A DNA stretch of 64,000 bases. Origin: Criblamydia sequanensis CRIB-18 (GTDB lineage: Bacteria; Chlamydiota; Chlamydiia; Chlamydiales; Criblamydiaceae). Under the pieces are notes generated by a model. It had not been told where the DNA came from. It made no database searches and saw nothing but the letters and a program-made list of their open reading frames with translations. Shown here in pieces: positions 1 through 8,764 of this stretch. Location of the stretch: contig NZ_CCEJ010000001.1 in the NCBI RefSeq assembly GCF_000750955.1, positions 360,197 to 424,196 on the forward strand. Reading direction: 5' to 3'. How positions within the stretch are numbered: the stretch's first letter is position 1; each line of letters opens with the position of its first letter. The translations under genes were made by a program, and so were the position numbers.

Positions 1-1
1 C

Positions 2-1561
2 ATGATTCCCGTTTATAGGAAAAAGGCTTTAAACGGCTTTCAAATAGATCAAGAGGATGTTTTAGGCATCGTTTACGCTCCCTTAAAAATGAGAGAGCTT
101 GTAGAAGGTTTAGTTGGAGAGGAAGCATCCACCATTGATCTTGAGATATACGATGGGCCAAAAATGAACCCTAAAAATCTCCTGTTTCGAAGCGAACATA
201 AATTTTCTCACGATAAAAGACTAAAAGCCTCTTATGAAGAATCCGGGGTGATTCAAGTCCCGGGTAGAGAATGGACTCTTCACATAAGATCATTGCCTAA
301 TTATGATAAATTTATCGAATGGCGTTTTCCTTGGGTGATTTTTAGCATAGGCACTCTTGCCACTCTTTTTTTTGTGGCTTGGGTAAAGTCGCTATTATCA
401 ACTCGAAAGAAATCTAGGGAAATAGTCACTAAAAAAACTGAAGAACTTGAAAAATCTTTAGCTCATAGACAAGCGATCTTAGATAGCTCTAGCTGCGGGA
501 TTATCTTTATTGATTCTGAAGGAAAAATACAGAATTTAAATAAAGCTTCGGAAAAGATGCTCAATTTAGCAGAGTATAAAGCTTGTGGAAAGCCTATCCA
601 TCGCTTTATTTCAGAAGCAGAACTTCTTTTAAGAGCTAAAAGCTTATCTAAACAGGTGAATCGCGAAGTTCAAGCTAATTTTGATACGCTTTCAATCCTT
701 GCTAAGAAAGGCATTACTGATGAAAAGGAGTGGACTTTAGTTAGAGAGGACAAAACAAGCTTGCCGGTTCAACTATCACTAACTTCTATCCAAGATTCTT
801 TTGGAAATGTGTTAGGTTACGTGGGAGTCGCTTTTGATATTACGGAAAGAAAAAAAATTGAACGGCTTAAAAATGAATTTATTTCAACTGTTAGTCATGA
901 ATTAAGAACCCCTTTAACTTCTATAAAAGGTTCTTTAAGCCTAATTTCAAGTGGAAAAGTTGCTGTTTTGCCTGACAAAGTCCAAAAGCTGATTGAAATA
1001 GCGGAAGCTAACTGTGATAGGCTTGTAAAGCTTGTTTGCGATATCTTAGATATTGAAAAAATGGAATCGGGCCATTTGGCCTTTAATTTTAAAAATATAG
1101 ATTTGCTTTCAGTGATAGATAGTTCTATTGAAGCCAATAGAAGTTTTGCCGCTAAATATCATGTTACGCTTTCAGTTGATGCCCCGAAAAAAGTCGAGTT
1201 TATCGTTAAAGGGGATGAAGATAGCCTGATTCGTGTCATGAATAATCTTATCACTAACGCGGTCAAATATTCTCCAGTCAATGGCCAAGTAAAGTTATCT
1301 GTTTTTGCAGAAGAAGATAAAGTCTTGGTTCATATTCAGGATAACGGCCCGGGCATTCCTTCTGAATTCCACGGAAGGATATTTCAAAAATTTTCCCAAG
1401 CGGATTCCACAAACGCAAGAAAAAAAGAAGGGTCAGGGCTTGGACTTAATATTTCAAAAAAAATAATAGAAAGCCATTCAGGATCGATCTCGTTTAAGAC
1501 AGGTTCTAAAGGCACTACCTTTATTATCGAATTGCCCTTGGAGGCAAAAATTGATTTATGA
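2..1561 (+). CDS. CHASE-PAS sensor histidine kinase, 5' end cut by window
   Basis: Membrane sensor kinase that should autophosphorylate on histidine and pass the phosphate to the receiver protein just downstream. Residues 1-100 look like the C-terminal part of an extracytoplasmic CHASE sensor domain, followed by a membrane segment at about 109-129, a PAS domain at about 155-285 and a HisKA domain with the phospho-acceptor H299 in SHELRTP. The C-terminal HATPase shows an N box (NNLITNA), DNGPGIP and GSGLGL. The first ATG is at the window edge and the CHASE domain is incomplete, so the real start with a first membrane segment almost certainly lies upstream. The stop at 1561 is 6 bases before the next ATG, so the two are surely co-transcribed. 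The ligand is unknown. Confidence 0.9.
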   Translation: MIPVYRKKALNGFQIDQEDVLGIVYAPLKMRELVEGLVGEEASTIDLEIYDGPKMNPKNLLFRSEHKFSHDKRLKASYEESGVIQVPGREWTLHIRSLPNYDKFIEWRFPWVIFSIGTLATLFFVAWVKSLLSTRKKSREIVTKKTEELEKSLAHRQAILDSSSCGIIFIDSEGKIQNLNKASEKMLNLAEYKACGKPIHRFISEAELLLRAKSLSKQVNREVQANFDTLSILAKKGITDEKEWTLVREDKTSLPVQLSLTSIQDSFGNVLGYVGVAFDITERKKIERLKNEFISTVSHELRTPLTSIKGSLSLISSGKVAVLPDKVQKLIEIAEANCDRLVKLVCDILDIEKMESGHLAFNFKNIDLLSVIDSSIEANRSFAAKYHVTLSVDAPKKVEFIVKGDEDSLIRVMNNLITNAVKYSPVNGQVKLSVFAEEDKVLVHIQDNGPGIPSEFHGRIFQKFSQADSTNARKKEGSGLGLNISKKIIESHSGSISFKTGSKGTTFIIELPLEAKIDL

Positions 1562-1567
1562 GGAAAA

Positions 1568-1957
1568 ATGAATAAAAAACTAAAGAGAGTCTTATCAGTT
1601 GATGATGACGAAGATATCCGAACGATCATTTCCATGGCTTTAGAAATCGGCGGGTATGAAGTTCGTACTTGTTCGTCAGGTGAACAAGCCGTTGATTCTT
1701 CAATAGCCTTTAAACCCGATTTAATTTTGCTTGACGTTATGATGCCGGGCCTTGATGGTCCGGAAACACTAAAAAAATTGCTTTCAACTCCTGAAACTTC
1801 TAAAATCCCGATTGTTTTCATGACGGCTAAATCTCAATCTTTTGAAATCGTAGAGCTCAAACAAATGGGAGCTTTTGATGCGATTACAAAGCCGTTTGAC
1901 CCGATGACCTTGCCTAAATTAATCAATGATATTTGGGAAAGGTATACTAAAACCTAA
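1568..1957 (+). CDS. single-domain response regulator (receiver)
   Basis: A 129-residue stand-alone CheY-like receiver domain with no output domain. The acidic pocket is D12-D14, the phospho-acceptor is D56 (LLDVMMPG), the switch residue lies in MTAK near 86, and the conserved lysine is in KPFDP near 108. It begins six bases after the CHASE-PAS kinase with the purine-rich stretch AGGAAAA before its ATG, so that kinase is the likely phosphodonor. With no DNA-binding or enzymatic output it probably acts by protein contact or in a phosphorelay. Confidence 0.9.
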   Translation: MNKKLKRVLSVDDDEDIRTIISMALEIGGYEVRTCSSGEQAVDSSIAFKPDLILLDVMMPGLDGPETLKKLLSTPETSKIPIVFMTAKSQSFEIVELKQMGAFDAITKPFDPMTLPKLINDIWERYTKT

Positions 1958-1972
1958 AGAATTTGGATAAAA

Positions 1973-3022
1973 ATGAGTAGCGAAAGCCAATTGAAGGGGT
2001 TCGAAAGACAAAAGAGAAATAAACAAACGGCGAATTATTGGTCTTGGGTCGCAAAACGAAAAGAACTTGGATACTGGGATATCCCCGGTTGGAAGAAGCA
2101 TCAAAATTTACTCGCTTCAAGAAATCCTGATCAAGACTGGCTAGACGTTTGCTTTAGCAAAATTTCAAAATCCCCCCCAAAAACTGCCCTATCTTTAGGC
2201 TCAGGCAGCGGTTCTTTAGAGAGAATTCTCCTGGAAAGAGGGTATGTTCAAGAAGTTTACGGCTGTGATATTAGCCCTGATTTGGTGCAAATTTCCCAAG
2301 ACGAAGCAAAAAAATTGAATTTAAAGGCCCAATATTTTGTCGCCGATTTAAATGATCCTGTCTTTAATTGTCCAAAAGTTGATCTTGTGATAGCTGCCGG
2401 CATTCTACATCATGTTGAAGAATTGGAACGTCTTTTTCTTGAGATTAAAAAAATATTAAAGGAGGGAGGACATTTTATAGTTTATGATTATGTGGGCCCT
2501 TCACGGTTTCAGTGGAGAGAGAATCAGATAAAGCGATGCAATGAATGGATAGAAAAGCTTCCTAAGAATTATTTAAAGAAGAAAGGGTATCCGTGGTATT
2601 ACACCGTATCGAAAATAATTTTTAATTCCATCCCCTTTTCCCATTCCGAAAAGCTTCCCCCCTTTCTTTCAAAATGGTTTGGAGAAAGGGTCGGGGCGCA
2701 AGTCAAAAGACTTCAACAAGCAAGCCTTACTTTAAATAAAGTCGTTCCTCCTCCGGTAGAGCAGTTTTTAGTGACAGATCCCTCAGAAGCGATCCGATCT
2801 GAAGATATTTTAAAGTTGGCGTCGCAGGTTTTTAAAATAGAGGAGCTTATTCCACAAGGGGGGACATTGGCGCAGCCTTTATTTGGCAGAATTGTGGCCA
2901 ATTTTTTAAAGGGGGAGGAAGGAAAGGTTTGGGCTTCGAAAATCCTAGATGACGAGCGTTTAGAAATAGAGAAGGGGAATCTGGAAAGTGATTTAGTTGC
3001 TTTTATAGCAAAAATTGATTAA
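1973..3022 (+). CDS. class I SAM-dependent methyltransferase
   Basis: Cytosolic methyltransferase of unknown substrate. The SAM-binding glycine loop is LGSGSGSLE, followed by the acidic end of strand 2 (CDISP), the motif DLVIAAGILHH, and KEGGHFIVYDYVGPS at the post-motif strand. The first 60 residues are basic and aromatic, and the C-terminal 180 residues are not a domain I recognise. The start is 15 bases after the receiver gene, so it may belong to the same transcript. No signal peptide is visible, unlike the two exported methyltransferases at 5677 and 36409. Confidence 0.8.
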   Translation: MSSESQLKGFERQKRNKQTANYWSWVAKRKELGYWDIPGWKKHQNLLASRNPDQDWLDVCFSKISKSPPKTALSLGSGSGSLERILLERGYVQEVYGCDISPDLVQISQDEAKKLNLKAQYFVADLNDPVFNCPKVDLVIAAGILHHVEELERLFLEIKKILKEGGHFIVYDYVGPSRFQWRENQIKRCNEWIEKLPKNYLKKKGYPWYYTVSKIIFNSIPFSHSEKLPPFLSKWFGERVGAQVKRLQQASLTLNKVVPPPVEQFLVTDPSEAIRSEDILKLASQVFKIEELIPQGGTLAQPLFGRIVANFLKGEEGKVWASKILDDERLEIEKGNLESDLVAFIAKID

Positions 3023-3059
3023 AATAATTAATAAACTCTTTCACAAGATTCCTCTCTTT

Positions 3060-3998
3060 ATGTTTATCAAACCGGTTCTTTATAGTATTACAGCCTGCTT
3101 GTTTTGGGGCTTGATTTTTATCGTTCCTTTGCCGCTTTCAAATTTTTCTCCCTTTGATATTGTCCTTGGAAGGTATTTTTGTTTTGGCGTTCTCTCAGTT
3201 TGTTTTTTTTGCGCGCATTTTCTCCAAAACAAGAAAAAAAATCATTTCCGATACTGGAAGGAAGCCATCCTTTCAGCTTTGGTCATGAATATTTTCTATT
3301 TTACATTTTTAAACTTGGGACTTCGTTATTCCTCACCCTCTTTTATCGCCCTTCTTGTCGGTTCAGCGCCCATTGTGATTTCATTTTTAATGTATTTAAA
3401 GAACAAAGAAGGGAAAAGCGAAACGCTTCTCTTAACAGCAGGAGCTGTTTTTTTAGGACTAATTATTGTAAATGCGGAAGGGTTCTATAACGAGTGGGAG
3501 AACCTTTCTCTTTTTGACTTTTCACTCGGCATTCTTTTTGGAACGCTAGCCTTGGGCACATGGTCTTGGTATGTTATTTTTAACACAGAATTTCTAAAGA
3601 AAAACCAAGATATCACGGCTAGCGAGTGGACCCATAATATTGGAATAATGACCTTCCTGATCACCCTCGTGATAGGCTCTTTCAGGATGTTCTTTCTTAG
3701 CGAGGAAGATAAGATTTTATTTTCAAATGAGGGGATTTCATTTTTCATAGGAGTTTTTACATTAGGTTTTTTTTGCTCGACAGTCGCTTTTACTTTATGG
3801 AATGTAGCAAGCAAAAAGCTTTCGGCTTCTTTATCCGGCCAAATTGCCATATTAGAAACCGTTTTTGGACTATTATTTATCTACATTTACTATAATAAGT
3901 TACCAACGGTTTTCGAGGTGATAGGAATTCTTCTCATCATAGGAGCAGTTTATAAGGCTCTTCAAACAGGTGAAGGCAAGAAAGAACCGGTTCTTTAA
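3060..3998 (+). CDS. EamA/DMT-superfamily transporter
   Basis: An integral membrane protein of about 312 residues with roughly ten hydrophobic segments arranged as two EamA repeats. The second half carries the typical LSGQIAILETVFG-like region near the eighth and ninth helices. Members of this superfamily move metabolites such as amino acids or nucleotide sugars; the substrate here cannot be predicted. I chose the ATG at 3060, which starts directly before the first helix. A TTG at 3015 would add 15 residues and overlap the methyltransferase gene; neither has a clear Shine-Dalgarno sequence. The stop codon lies inside a terminator hairpin. Confidence 0.8.
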   Translation: MFIKPVLYSITACLFWGLIFIVPLPLSNFSPFDIVLGRYFCFGVLSVCFFCAHFLQNKKKNHFRYWKEAILSALVMNIFYFTFLNLGLRYSSPSFIALLVGSAPIVISFLMYLKNKEGKSETLLLTAGAVFLGLIIVNAEGFYNEWENLSLFDFSLGILFGTLALGTWSWYVIFNTEFLKKNQDITASEWTHNIGIMTFLITLVIGSFRMFFLSEEDKILFSNEGISFFIGVFTLGFFCSTVAFTLWNVASKKLSASLSGQIAILETVFGLLFIYIYYNKLPTVFEVIGILLIIGAVYKALQTGEGKKEPVL

Positions 3999-4012
3999 CC
4001 GGTTCTTTTTTT
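3981..4012 (+). terminator. intrinsic terminator overlapping the EamA stop codon
   Basis: A perfect 12-bp stem (AAAGAACCGGTT, 3981-3992, with its complement at 3997-4008) and a 4-base loop, followed by a T run. The left arm encodes the last codons of the EamA gene and the TAA stop spans the loop. It separates two convergent genes. Confidence 0.85.
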
Positions 4013-4015
4013 GTC

Positions 4016-5389
4016 TTAACCTATCTTTATGGCCTCTTTTTTTAGAGAACTTAGATATTCTCCGATTAAGAACCCGATGGAGGAAGAAAAAAGACAGGCA
4101 ATCTCTTTAGGCAGAAATGGGATGGCAATTATTTTACAAAAAACAAAGGCTAACGCGCCAAAAAGTATTGCAAGAGCGGCTGACAACTTATTACCTCTCG
4201 GCTTAAATAAAGCCATAAGAATTGGGATAAACAAGCAATACACAGATAATTCATAGCTTTGGATTAAAAGATCTACAATATTATCAAAGTAAAATGAAAT
4301 GAAAAGCCCAAGGCTTGCAAGCAAAGCGGTCGTTATTTTTGAAAACTTTAGGTTTTCAAATTTTTTCGCAAAAATTTCAAAGTCTTGAGAGAGATTTGAT
4401 GTGATGGCATTTATTAGGGAATCGGCGGTTGAAATAATAGCTGCCAGGATAGCAGCCCCTGCTAGGGCTGTAATCCAAGGGTTTGTTGTAAGCTGAATCA
4501 TTTCTACAAGAATACTGCCATTCTCTTTTGGAGCGACCCCAATTTCCCTTGCTAAAGTTCCAAAGTAAATCGGAATCAAGCTAATCAAAAAGGTTGAAAG
4601 AGCTGCAAATAAACTTGCTTTACGAATTACTTTTGGCGAAGCAGCCGCAAAACATCTTTGCGCCATATCTTGTTCAATCAGCATGAAAAGAAGCGGCATA
4701 AAAATCCATCCGAGAAGCTTTGAGGCCCCGGTGAGATTAGCTTCCGGAAGCAGGCCTTCATTTAAAAGGGGGGCGGCTTTTCCGAAAAAAGAGGCGAGAA
4801 ACGCTATAATAAAGATCACAATAAAAAAAGACGCTTGCACCATATCGGTTGCAACAACTGCTTTAAAACCCCCCATGGCTGTGTAAGAGATTACAATTGC
4901 CCAAAAGAGAATAAAAAGAAGATTGCTCTCGACACCAAGCATCACCATTAATTTTTTTGAAGCGATAAGTTGAGCTACAAAAATCATGAAAAGAGATAGA
5001 ACGGAAAGAAAAGAGGCAATTTCTTTTAATCGCTTTGATCCATAGGCCGTTTCAAAAATTTGAGCGACCGTTGTGACAGGAAAGGAGGCTAATCGCATAC
5101 CAATAGATGAGCCCAAAAGAAAAAGTCCGAGACTTGCCCCCAAGGGATACAATAGAACAGTCCATCCAAACTGATAGGCTTCCTCTGAGGCGCCTAATAC
5201 AAGACCGCCGCCGACTTGGGTGGCAATGAAGGTCATGGCTAGCGGAAAAAAACGTAAGGCCCTCCCTGCTAAAAAATAGTCTTCTTTAGTTGCAAGGGCT
5301 TCAAAAGATTTTCGACTCACCCAAAAGCAAACAAATTGAAGCAAAAAAATACAAAATATAAAAATTGAGATATTCATAAATGAACTCAT
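4016..5389 (-). CDS. sodium:solute symporter family protein
   Basis: A 457-residue polytopic membrane protein of the SSS family (PutP/PanF type). Visible family features are the early YFLAGR segment after the first helix, the unwound helix region FIATQVGGGLVLGASEEAY, and YTAMGGFKAVVATDMVQ in the middle. About 12-13 hydrophobic segments fit the family. It should use the sodium gradient to import a small organic solute, but the sequence does not allow a choice between amino acids, sugars, pantothenate or others. It is monocistronic, with its 3' end against the EamA terminator. The 287 bases upstream hold no other convincing gene. Confidence 0.85.
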   Translation of the reverse strand: MSSFMNISIFIFCIFLLQFVCFWVSRKSFEALATKEDYFLAGRALRFFPLAMTFIATQVGGGLVLGASEEAYQFGWTVLLYPLGASLGLFLLGSSIGMRLASFPVTTVAQIFETAYGSKRLKEIASFLSVLSLFMIFVAQLIASKKLMVMLGVESNLLFILFWAIVISYTAMGGFKAVVATDMVQASFFIVIFIIAFLASFFGKAAPLLNEGLLPEANLTGASKLLGWIFMPLLFMLIEQDMAQRCFAAASPKVIRKASLFAALSTFLISLIPIYFGTLAREIGVAPKENGSILVEMIQLTTNPWITALAGAAILAAIISTADSLINAITSNLSQDFEIFAKKFENLKFSKITTALLASLGLFISFYFDNIVDLLIQSYELSVYCLFIPILMALFKPRGNKLSAALAILFGALAFVFCKIIAIPFLPKEIACLFSSSIGFLIGEYLSSLKKEAIKIG

Positions 5390-5676
5390 AAAAAAAGGAT
5401 CAATAAAAAATTAAAATTTAAGTCGTTAGACTTTCACGCTAAATCAAAAAATATAAAAAAGAAGAAATGCTAAGGGATTAGCAAGAATGGGAATGATGGA
5501 TAGGATGATGAAAAGAAATAGAAATTAATAAAGAGGACGAGTCTAGTTTACAAAGATTCGGACTTTTTCCGTTTATTGGATTCATATAATTCCTTAATTT
5601 CTAAAGATAATTAGAGTAGTGATAACAATAACAAAAAAGAATAATAGTTTCAATAAATAATTACAAAGAGGCGGCG

Positions 5677-6339
5677 TTAAAATTTGTTAGAAACCAAAAT
5701 TACTTGATACCCGCTATGGAGAACGATCCAGCCTTTTTTCGTTAAAAACTCGATGGCCAGTTTTCCTTTGCCTCCATGGGGCAGATCGCAGTCATCGATC
5801 ATAATAACTGTTTTATCATGGAGCTTAGAATAAGCTGCAATCAATTCTTTTAAGTGATGGTTTTGTGAAGGGAAGGGGTTATCAAGCTCAAAATCGAAAC
5901 TATCTAAATATAAAAAATCAATCGGTTTATTAAAGTTTTTTAGAAAAGTTATGGAATCTCCGACTGTAAATTGGATGTTGTCTTTATAGGGAGCGGAAGC
6001 TGCCTTTGCATATTGAATGGCAAGAGGGCTAATGTCTACAGAATGTAATAAAGCATTATTTTTAGAGGCCCAGTCTGCAAAAATAATCGTCGACCCACCA
6101 TCTCCCCAAAAGTTTTGGTCCCCATTTCTTGCAGTGCCAGTTTCTACAAGAGTTTTCGCCTTCAATTCTTTTAAAAGCTGTAAGGCTAATAGAAAAGTGG
6201 GGTAGCGCTTATCTTGTTTTTTAAGCCGGCCTACTAAAAAGCTTTCTTCTTCTGAGAAAGAATTCTCAGTGCCTCTTAAAGGAGCCGCTTGATTAATTAA
6301 GATTAGACTCAAAAAATAGAAGATAAAAGTTTTTTTCAT
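5677..6339 (-). CDS. exported class I methyltransferase-like protein
   Basis: A 220-residue protein with a clear N-terminal signal peptide (MKKTFIFYFLSLILINQAAP), then a Rossmann methyltransferase fold. SAM motif I is LVETGTARNGD, motif II is HSVDISPLAIQYAK, and the DFLYLDSFDFE segment matches the acidic strand of class-24-type O-methyltransferases. The late motif is VIMIDDCD. A methyltransferase with a signal peptide is odd because SAM is cytosolic; it may act in the periplasm, on the surface or in a host cell. A second, unrelated methyltransferase at 36409 also has a signal peptide. The substrate is unknown. Confidence 0.7.
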   Translation of the reverse strand: MKKTFIFYFLSLILINQAAPLRGTENSFSEEESFLVGRLKKQDKRYPTFLLALQLLKELKAKTLVETGTARNGDQNFWGDGGSTIIFADWASKNNALLHSVDISPLAIQYAKAASAPYKDNIQFTVGDSITFLKNFNKPIDFLYLDSFDFELDNPFPSQNHHLKELIAAYSKLHDKTVIMIDDCDLPHGGKGKLAIEFLTKKGWIVLHSGYQVILVSNKF

Positions 6340-6747
6340 AAGATACCAAATGTGTCAAAAAAAAATTAAATATATGGTTTGGAGTTTCTCGTCAAACCTT
6401 AAAGAAAAATTTTTCTTGAATATAAAACAAGACTTAAGTTACACTGTTTCATATGGATACAAATAAATTTATAAAAACCTTCTTCTCGATATCTTCACAA
6501 GACTCTTTGTCTTCTGAAAGCGTTATCCTATCCGCACTTTTTATTCTTGCGCAGTAAGCGCAAAAAAAACCAACCCCAATAAATTACATACATTTTTTAT
6601 TTTTTTAAGTCAGAGAAGTTAAGACTAAAGTTATCTCTTTTTCATTTGTAAAAGGATTTTAGTTTACCCTCCTCCATTCTTAAAAAAATTATTTTCAGGC
6701 CATTTTGGCCAAATTAACCACACACATCATCAAACAAGGAGAAAATG
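6340..6747. other. long intergenic region between divergent genes
   Basis: About 400 bases, A+T-rich, separating the exported methyltransferase from the mitochondrial-carrier gene. It holds a perfect palindrome of 16 bases at 6402-6417, a GGCC-ATTTT-GGCC dyad near 6697-6709, and the good ribosome binding site AAGGAG at 6736-6741. A 34-codon reading frame at 6453-6557 lacks a ribosome binding site and is not called. The region probably carries both divergent promoters. Confidence 0.4.
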
Positions 6748-7509
6748 ATGTCTTCAGAAAATAATAATGGCTTTTTTAGCCAAGCTTTTACAGGAATTGC
6801 CTCATCCCTACCGGCAGTTTATGCAATTATGCCCATGATTACTTTGAAAAATAAAGCGATTGAGCATGTGACCTCAGGTCGCAAAGCTCGGGGCGAGCCT
6901 TTCGTTTATGACAGAAATATCCTCTCTTGGTATAGGGGCGTGACGGGCTTTTCAGCAAGCTTTGTACCAACAACGCTTATCCAAATGGTAGCAACAGGCG
7001 CATTTTCCGAGTTTTTTAGCCCGGGCGCAGCAGCAGTCTCAGGGGGCATGGCTTCAGCTATTGCCGTAGGCCCTGCAGAATTCGTTTTAATTCAGCAAGG
7101 AAAAAGAAAATCCGGGTTTGTTAAAACTGTACAGTACATGGTTCAAAATCATGGCATCCCAGTTTTTTATAAAGGATTTACGCTGACCGCCGGAAGAGAA
7201 GGGGTGTTTACTTATTCTTATATGGAATTGGCTCCTAGAATAAAAGCATGGATGAGAGAAAAAGGCGCAACTGAAACACAAAGCAATTTCATCGGCGGTC
7301 CAGCAGCCGGAGTTTTTGCGGCAATTGTTAGCCAGCCTCTTGATGTTTTAAAAACAAGAATGCAGCAAGAAATCTGCAGCATGAAAGATGCTAAAGCCAG
7401 CTTTAAAACAGTTGAATTATTCACAGGGGTTGGTTGGCGGATGTTGATGGTAAGCACTGCCATAGGCATCATGTCCTATGTTCAAGGCGAAATCAAGAAA
7501 TTCCAGTAA
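6748..7509 (+). CDS. mitochondrial carrier family (SLC25-like) protein
   Basis: A 253-residue protein with the three-fold repeat of mitochondrial carriers. Repeat 3 has the complete signature SQPLDVLKTRMQ (PxDxxK) and a downstream GVGWR. Repeat 2 has the P-x-E variant (GPAEFVLIQQ) and YKGFTLTAGREG. Repeat 1 is degenerate (MPMITLKNK, no acidic residue). Eukaryotic carriers exchange metabolites across the inner mitochondrial membrane. In bacteria the family is very rare; the Legionella effector LncP is a known case. The gene probably came from a eukaryotic host. AAGGAG at 6736-6741 fits the ATG at 6748 (6-base spacing) better than the ATG at 6745. It ends at a hairpin terminator. Confidence 0.85.
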   Translation: MSSENNNGFFSQAFTGIASSLPAVYAIMPMITLKNKAIEHVTSGRKARGEPFVYDRNILSWYRGVTGFSASFVPTTLIQMVATGAFSEFFSPGAAAVSGGMASAIAVGPAEFVLIQQGKRKSGFVKTVQYMVQNHGIPVFYKGFTLTAGREGVFTYSYMELAPRIKAWMREKGATETQSNFIGGPAAGVFAAIVSQPLDVLKTRMQQEICSMKDAKASFKTVELFTGVGWRMLMVSTAIGIMSYVQGEIKKFQ

Positions 7510-7514
7510 GGCCT

Positions 7515-7543
7515 ATAAGCCCATACAATTGTATGGGCTTATT
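7515..7543. terminator. bidirectional terminator hairpin
   Basis: A perfect 12-bp stem (ATAAGCCCATAC at 7515-7526, complement at 7531-7542) with loop AATT lies between the convergent carrier and aminotransferase genes. The T tail is short, so termination strength is uncertain. Confidence 0.65.
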
Positions 7544-7544
7544 A

Positions 7545-8717
7545 TTATAAACTTCTTAAGGTATCGCAAAACTCATCTATCTCATCGACCGTATTATAGT
7601 AATGAACCGAAGCTCGAACAAGCGACTTAATATGTCTTGGATCAAAATCAAGCCTTGCATATTCGGCAAAGGAAACGGACACGTTGATTTTTTTATCTCT
7701 AAGCCTTTGCTTAATTTCTTCAGGACTTTTGAAATCTGTTGTAAAAGTGACTATGCCGCATTTGACATCTCCAAGATCCCTTACTTCTACCCCTTTTACG
7801 CTGTCTAACTTAGCTCTAAATAGCTCTCCAAGGTAGCGCACTCGATGCCAGGTCACGTTAGGATCTAAAGCCATCGCATACTCAATGGCCGCTTTGAGCC
7901 CAAGCATATTCCCGCAATTTCTTTCCCAAGTTTCAAAACGTTTAGCATCAGGTTTAAGAGAAAAACTGTCTACGCTTGTCCAGGTGGCTGCTTGCAGGTC
8001 TAAGGAAGGGGGGTCAAGTGTTTCTAGAACAGATTCTTTCACGTATAAAAAACCGGTTCCTCTTGGTCCTCTTAGATACTTTCTTCCTGTGGCGCAAAGC
8101 GCATCGCAACCGATTTTTTTGACATCAATTGGCATTTGTCCAATCGATTGAGTGGTATCAAGAAGGTATAAGACATTATGTTTTTTAGCGATTTTTCCAA
8201 TCTCAATTGCCGGATTGACAAGACCGCCTTGCGTCGGGACATGCGTAATGGCAATTAATTTCACTTTCGAGTCGATTTTTTTTTCAAGCTCATCTAAAGA
8301 AACTTGACCGACATCGTCATTGCCGATCACTTCAATAATTACCCCCGTTTTTTTAGAGACTTGCAAGAATGCTATAAAGTTACTTGCATATTCTGCTTGA
8401 GAGGTGATAATTTTGTCGCCTGCTTTAAAATTTAAGCTGTAGAAGAACATTTCCCAAGCCCTTGTCGCACTTTCAATATAAGCGATTTCATTCTCGCTCG
8501 CATTGATAAGCTTGCTTGCAGCCTTGTAGAAACTCTCTATTTTATCGTTTTCTTTTTCGGCAGCGGGGTATCCCCCTATAGCTACTTCTAAAGCAAAATA
8601 ATTATTCACAGCTTCAATCACAGTTCTTGGCATGAGAGCTGCCCCGGCATTATCAAAATGAAGGACATTTTTGCAACCCGGTGTCTCATCTCGAACATAA
8701 TCGATATCAAAATACAT
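7545..8717 (-). CDS. class V PLP-dependent aminotransferase/lyase
   Basis: A 390-residue fold-type I PLP enzyme of the class V (NifS/isopenicillin-N-epimerase-like) group. The PLP Schiff-base lysine is K213 in ATGRKYLRGPRGTGFL, and D187 in LLDTTQSIG should bind the pyridine nitrogen. The C-terminal RASVHYYNT segment matches the family. The catalytic cysteine loop of true cysteine desulfurases is not seen: the region before RASVHYYNT carries SVSFAEYARLDF instead. It is therefore unlikely to be a SufS/IscS and more likely a selenocysteine-lyase/epimerase-like enzyme of unknown substrate. It is a single gene convergent with the carrier. Confidence 0.8.
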   Translation of the reverse strand: MYFDIDYVRDETPGCKNVLHFDNAGAALMPRTVIEAVNNYFALEVAIGGYPAAEKENDKIESFYKAASKLINASENEIAYIESATRAWEMFFYSLNFKAGDKIITSQAEYASNFIAFLQVSKKTGVIIEVIGNDDVGQVSLDELEKKIDSKVKLIAITHVPTQGGLVNPAIEIGKIAKKHNVLYLLDTTQSIGQMPIDVKKIGCDALCATGRKYLRGPRGTGFLYVKESVLETLDPPSLDLQAATWTSVDSFSLKPDAKRFETWERNCGNMLGLKAAIEYAMALDPNVTWHRVRYLGELFRAKLDSVKGVEVRDLGDVKCGIVTFTTDFKSPEEIKQRLRDKKINVSVSFAEYARLDFDPRHIKSLVRASVHYYNTVDEIDEFCDTLRSL

Positions 8718-8764
8718 AGAACGCTTCTTTATAATCGTTTAAATAGTTAAGTATATAAAAACAA

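Noticed and set aside
1384-1821. Long antisense reading frames inside genes, for example opposite the kinase/receiver junction, mgtE and carB
   Set aside because: They run antisense to well-supported conserved genes, lack ribosome binding sites and have no recognisable domain.
6453-6557. 34-codon reading frame in the gap before the mitochondrial carrier gene
   Set aside because: It has an ATG and stop but no ribosome binding site, no recognisable motif and unremarkable composition; chance is the simplest explanation.
6540-6566. TTGCGC-AGTAA-GCGCAA hairpin as a terminator
   Set aside because: The stem has only six pairs and is followed by an A run, not a T run, on the plus strand, so it does not look like an intrinsic terminator.
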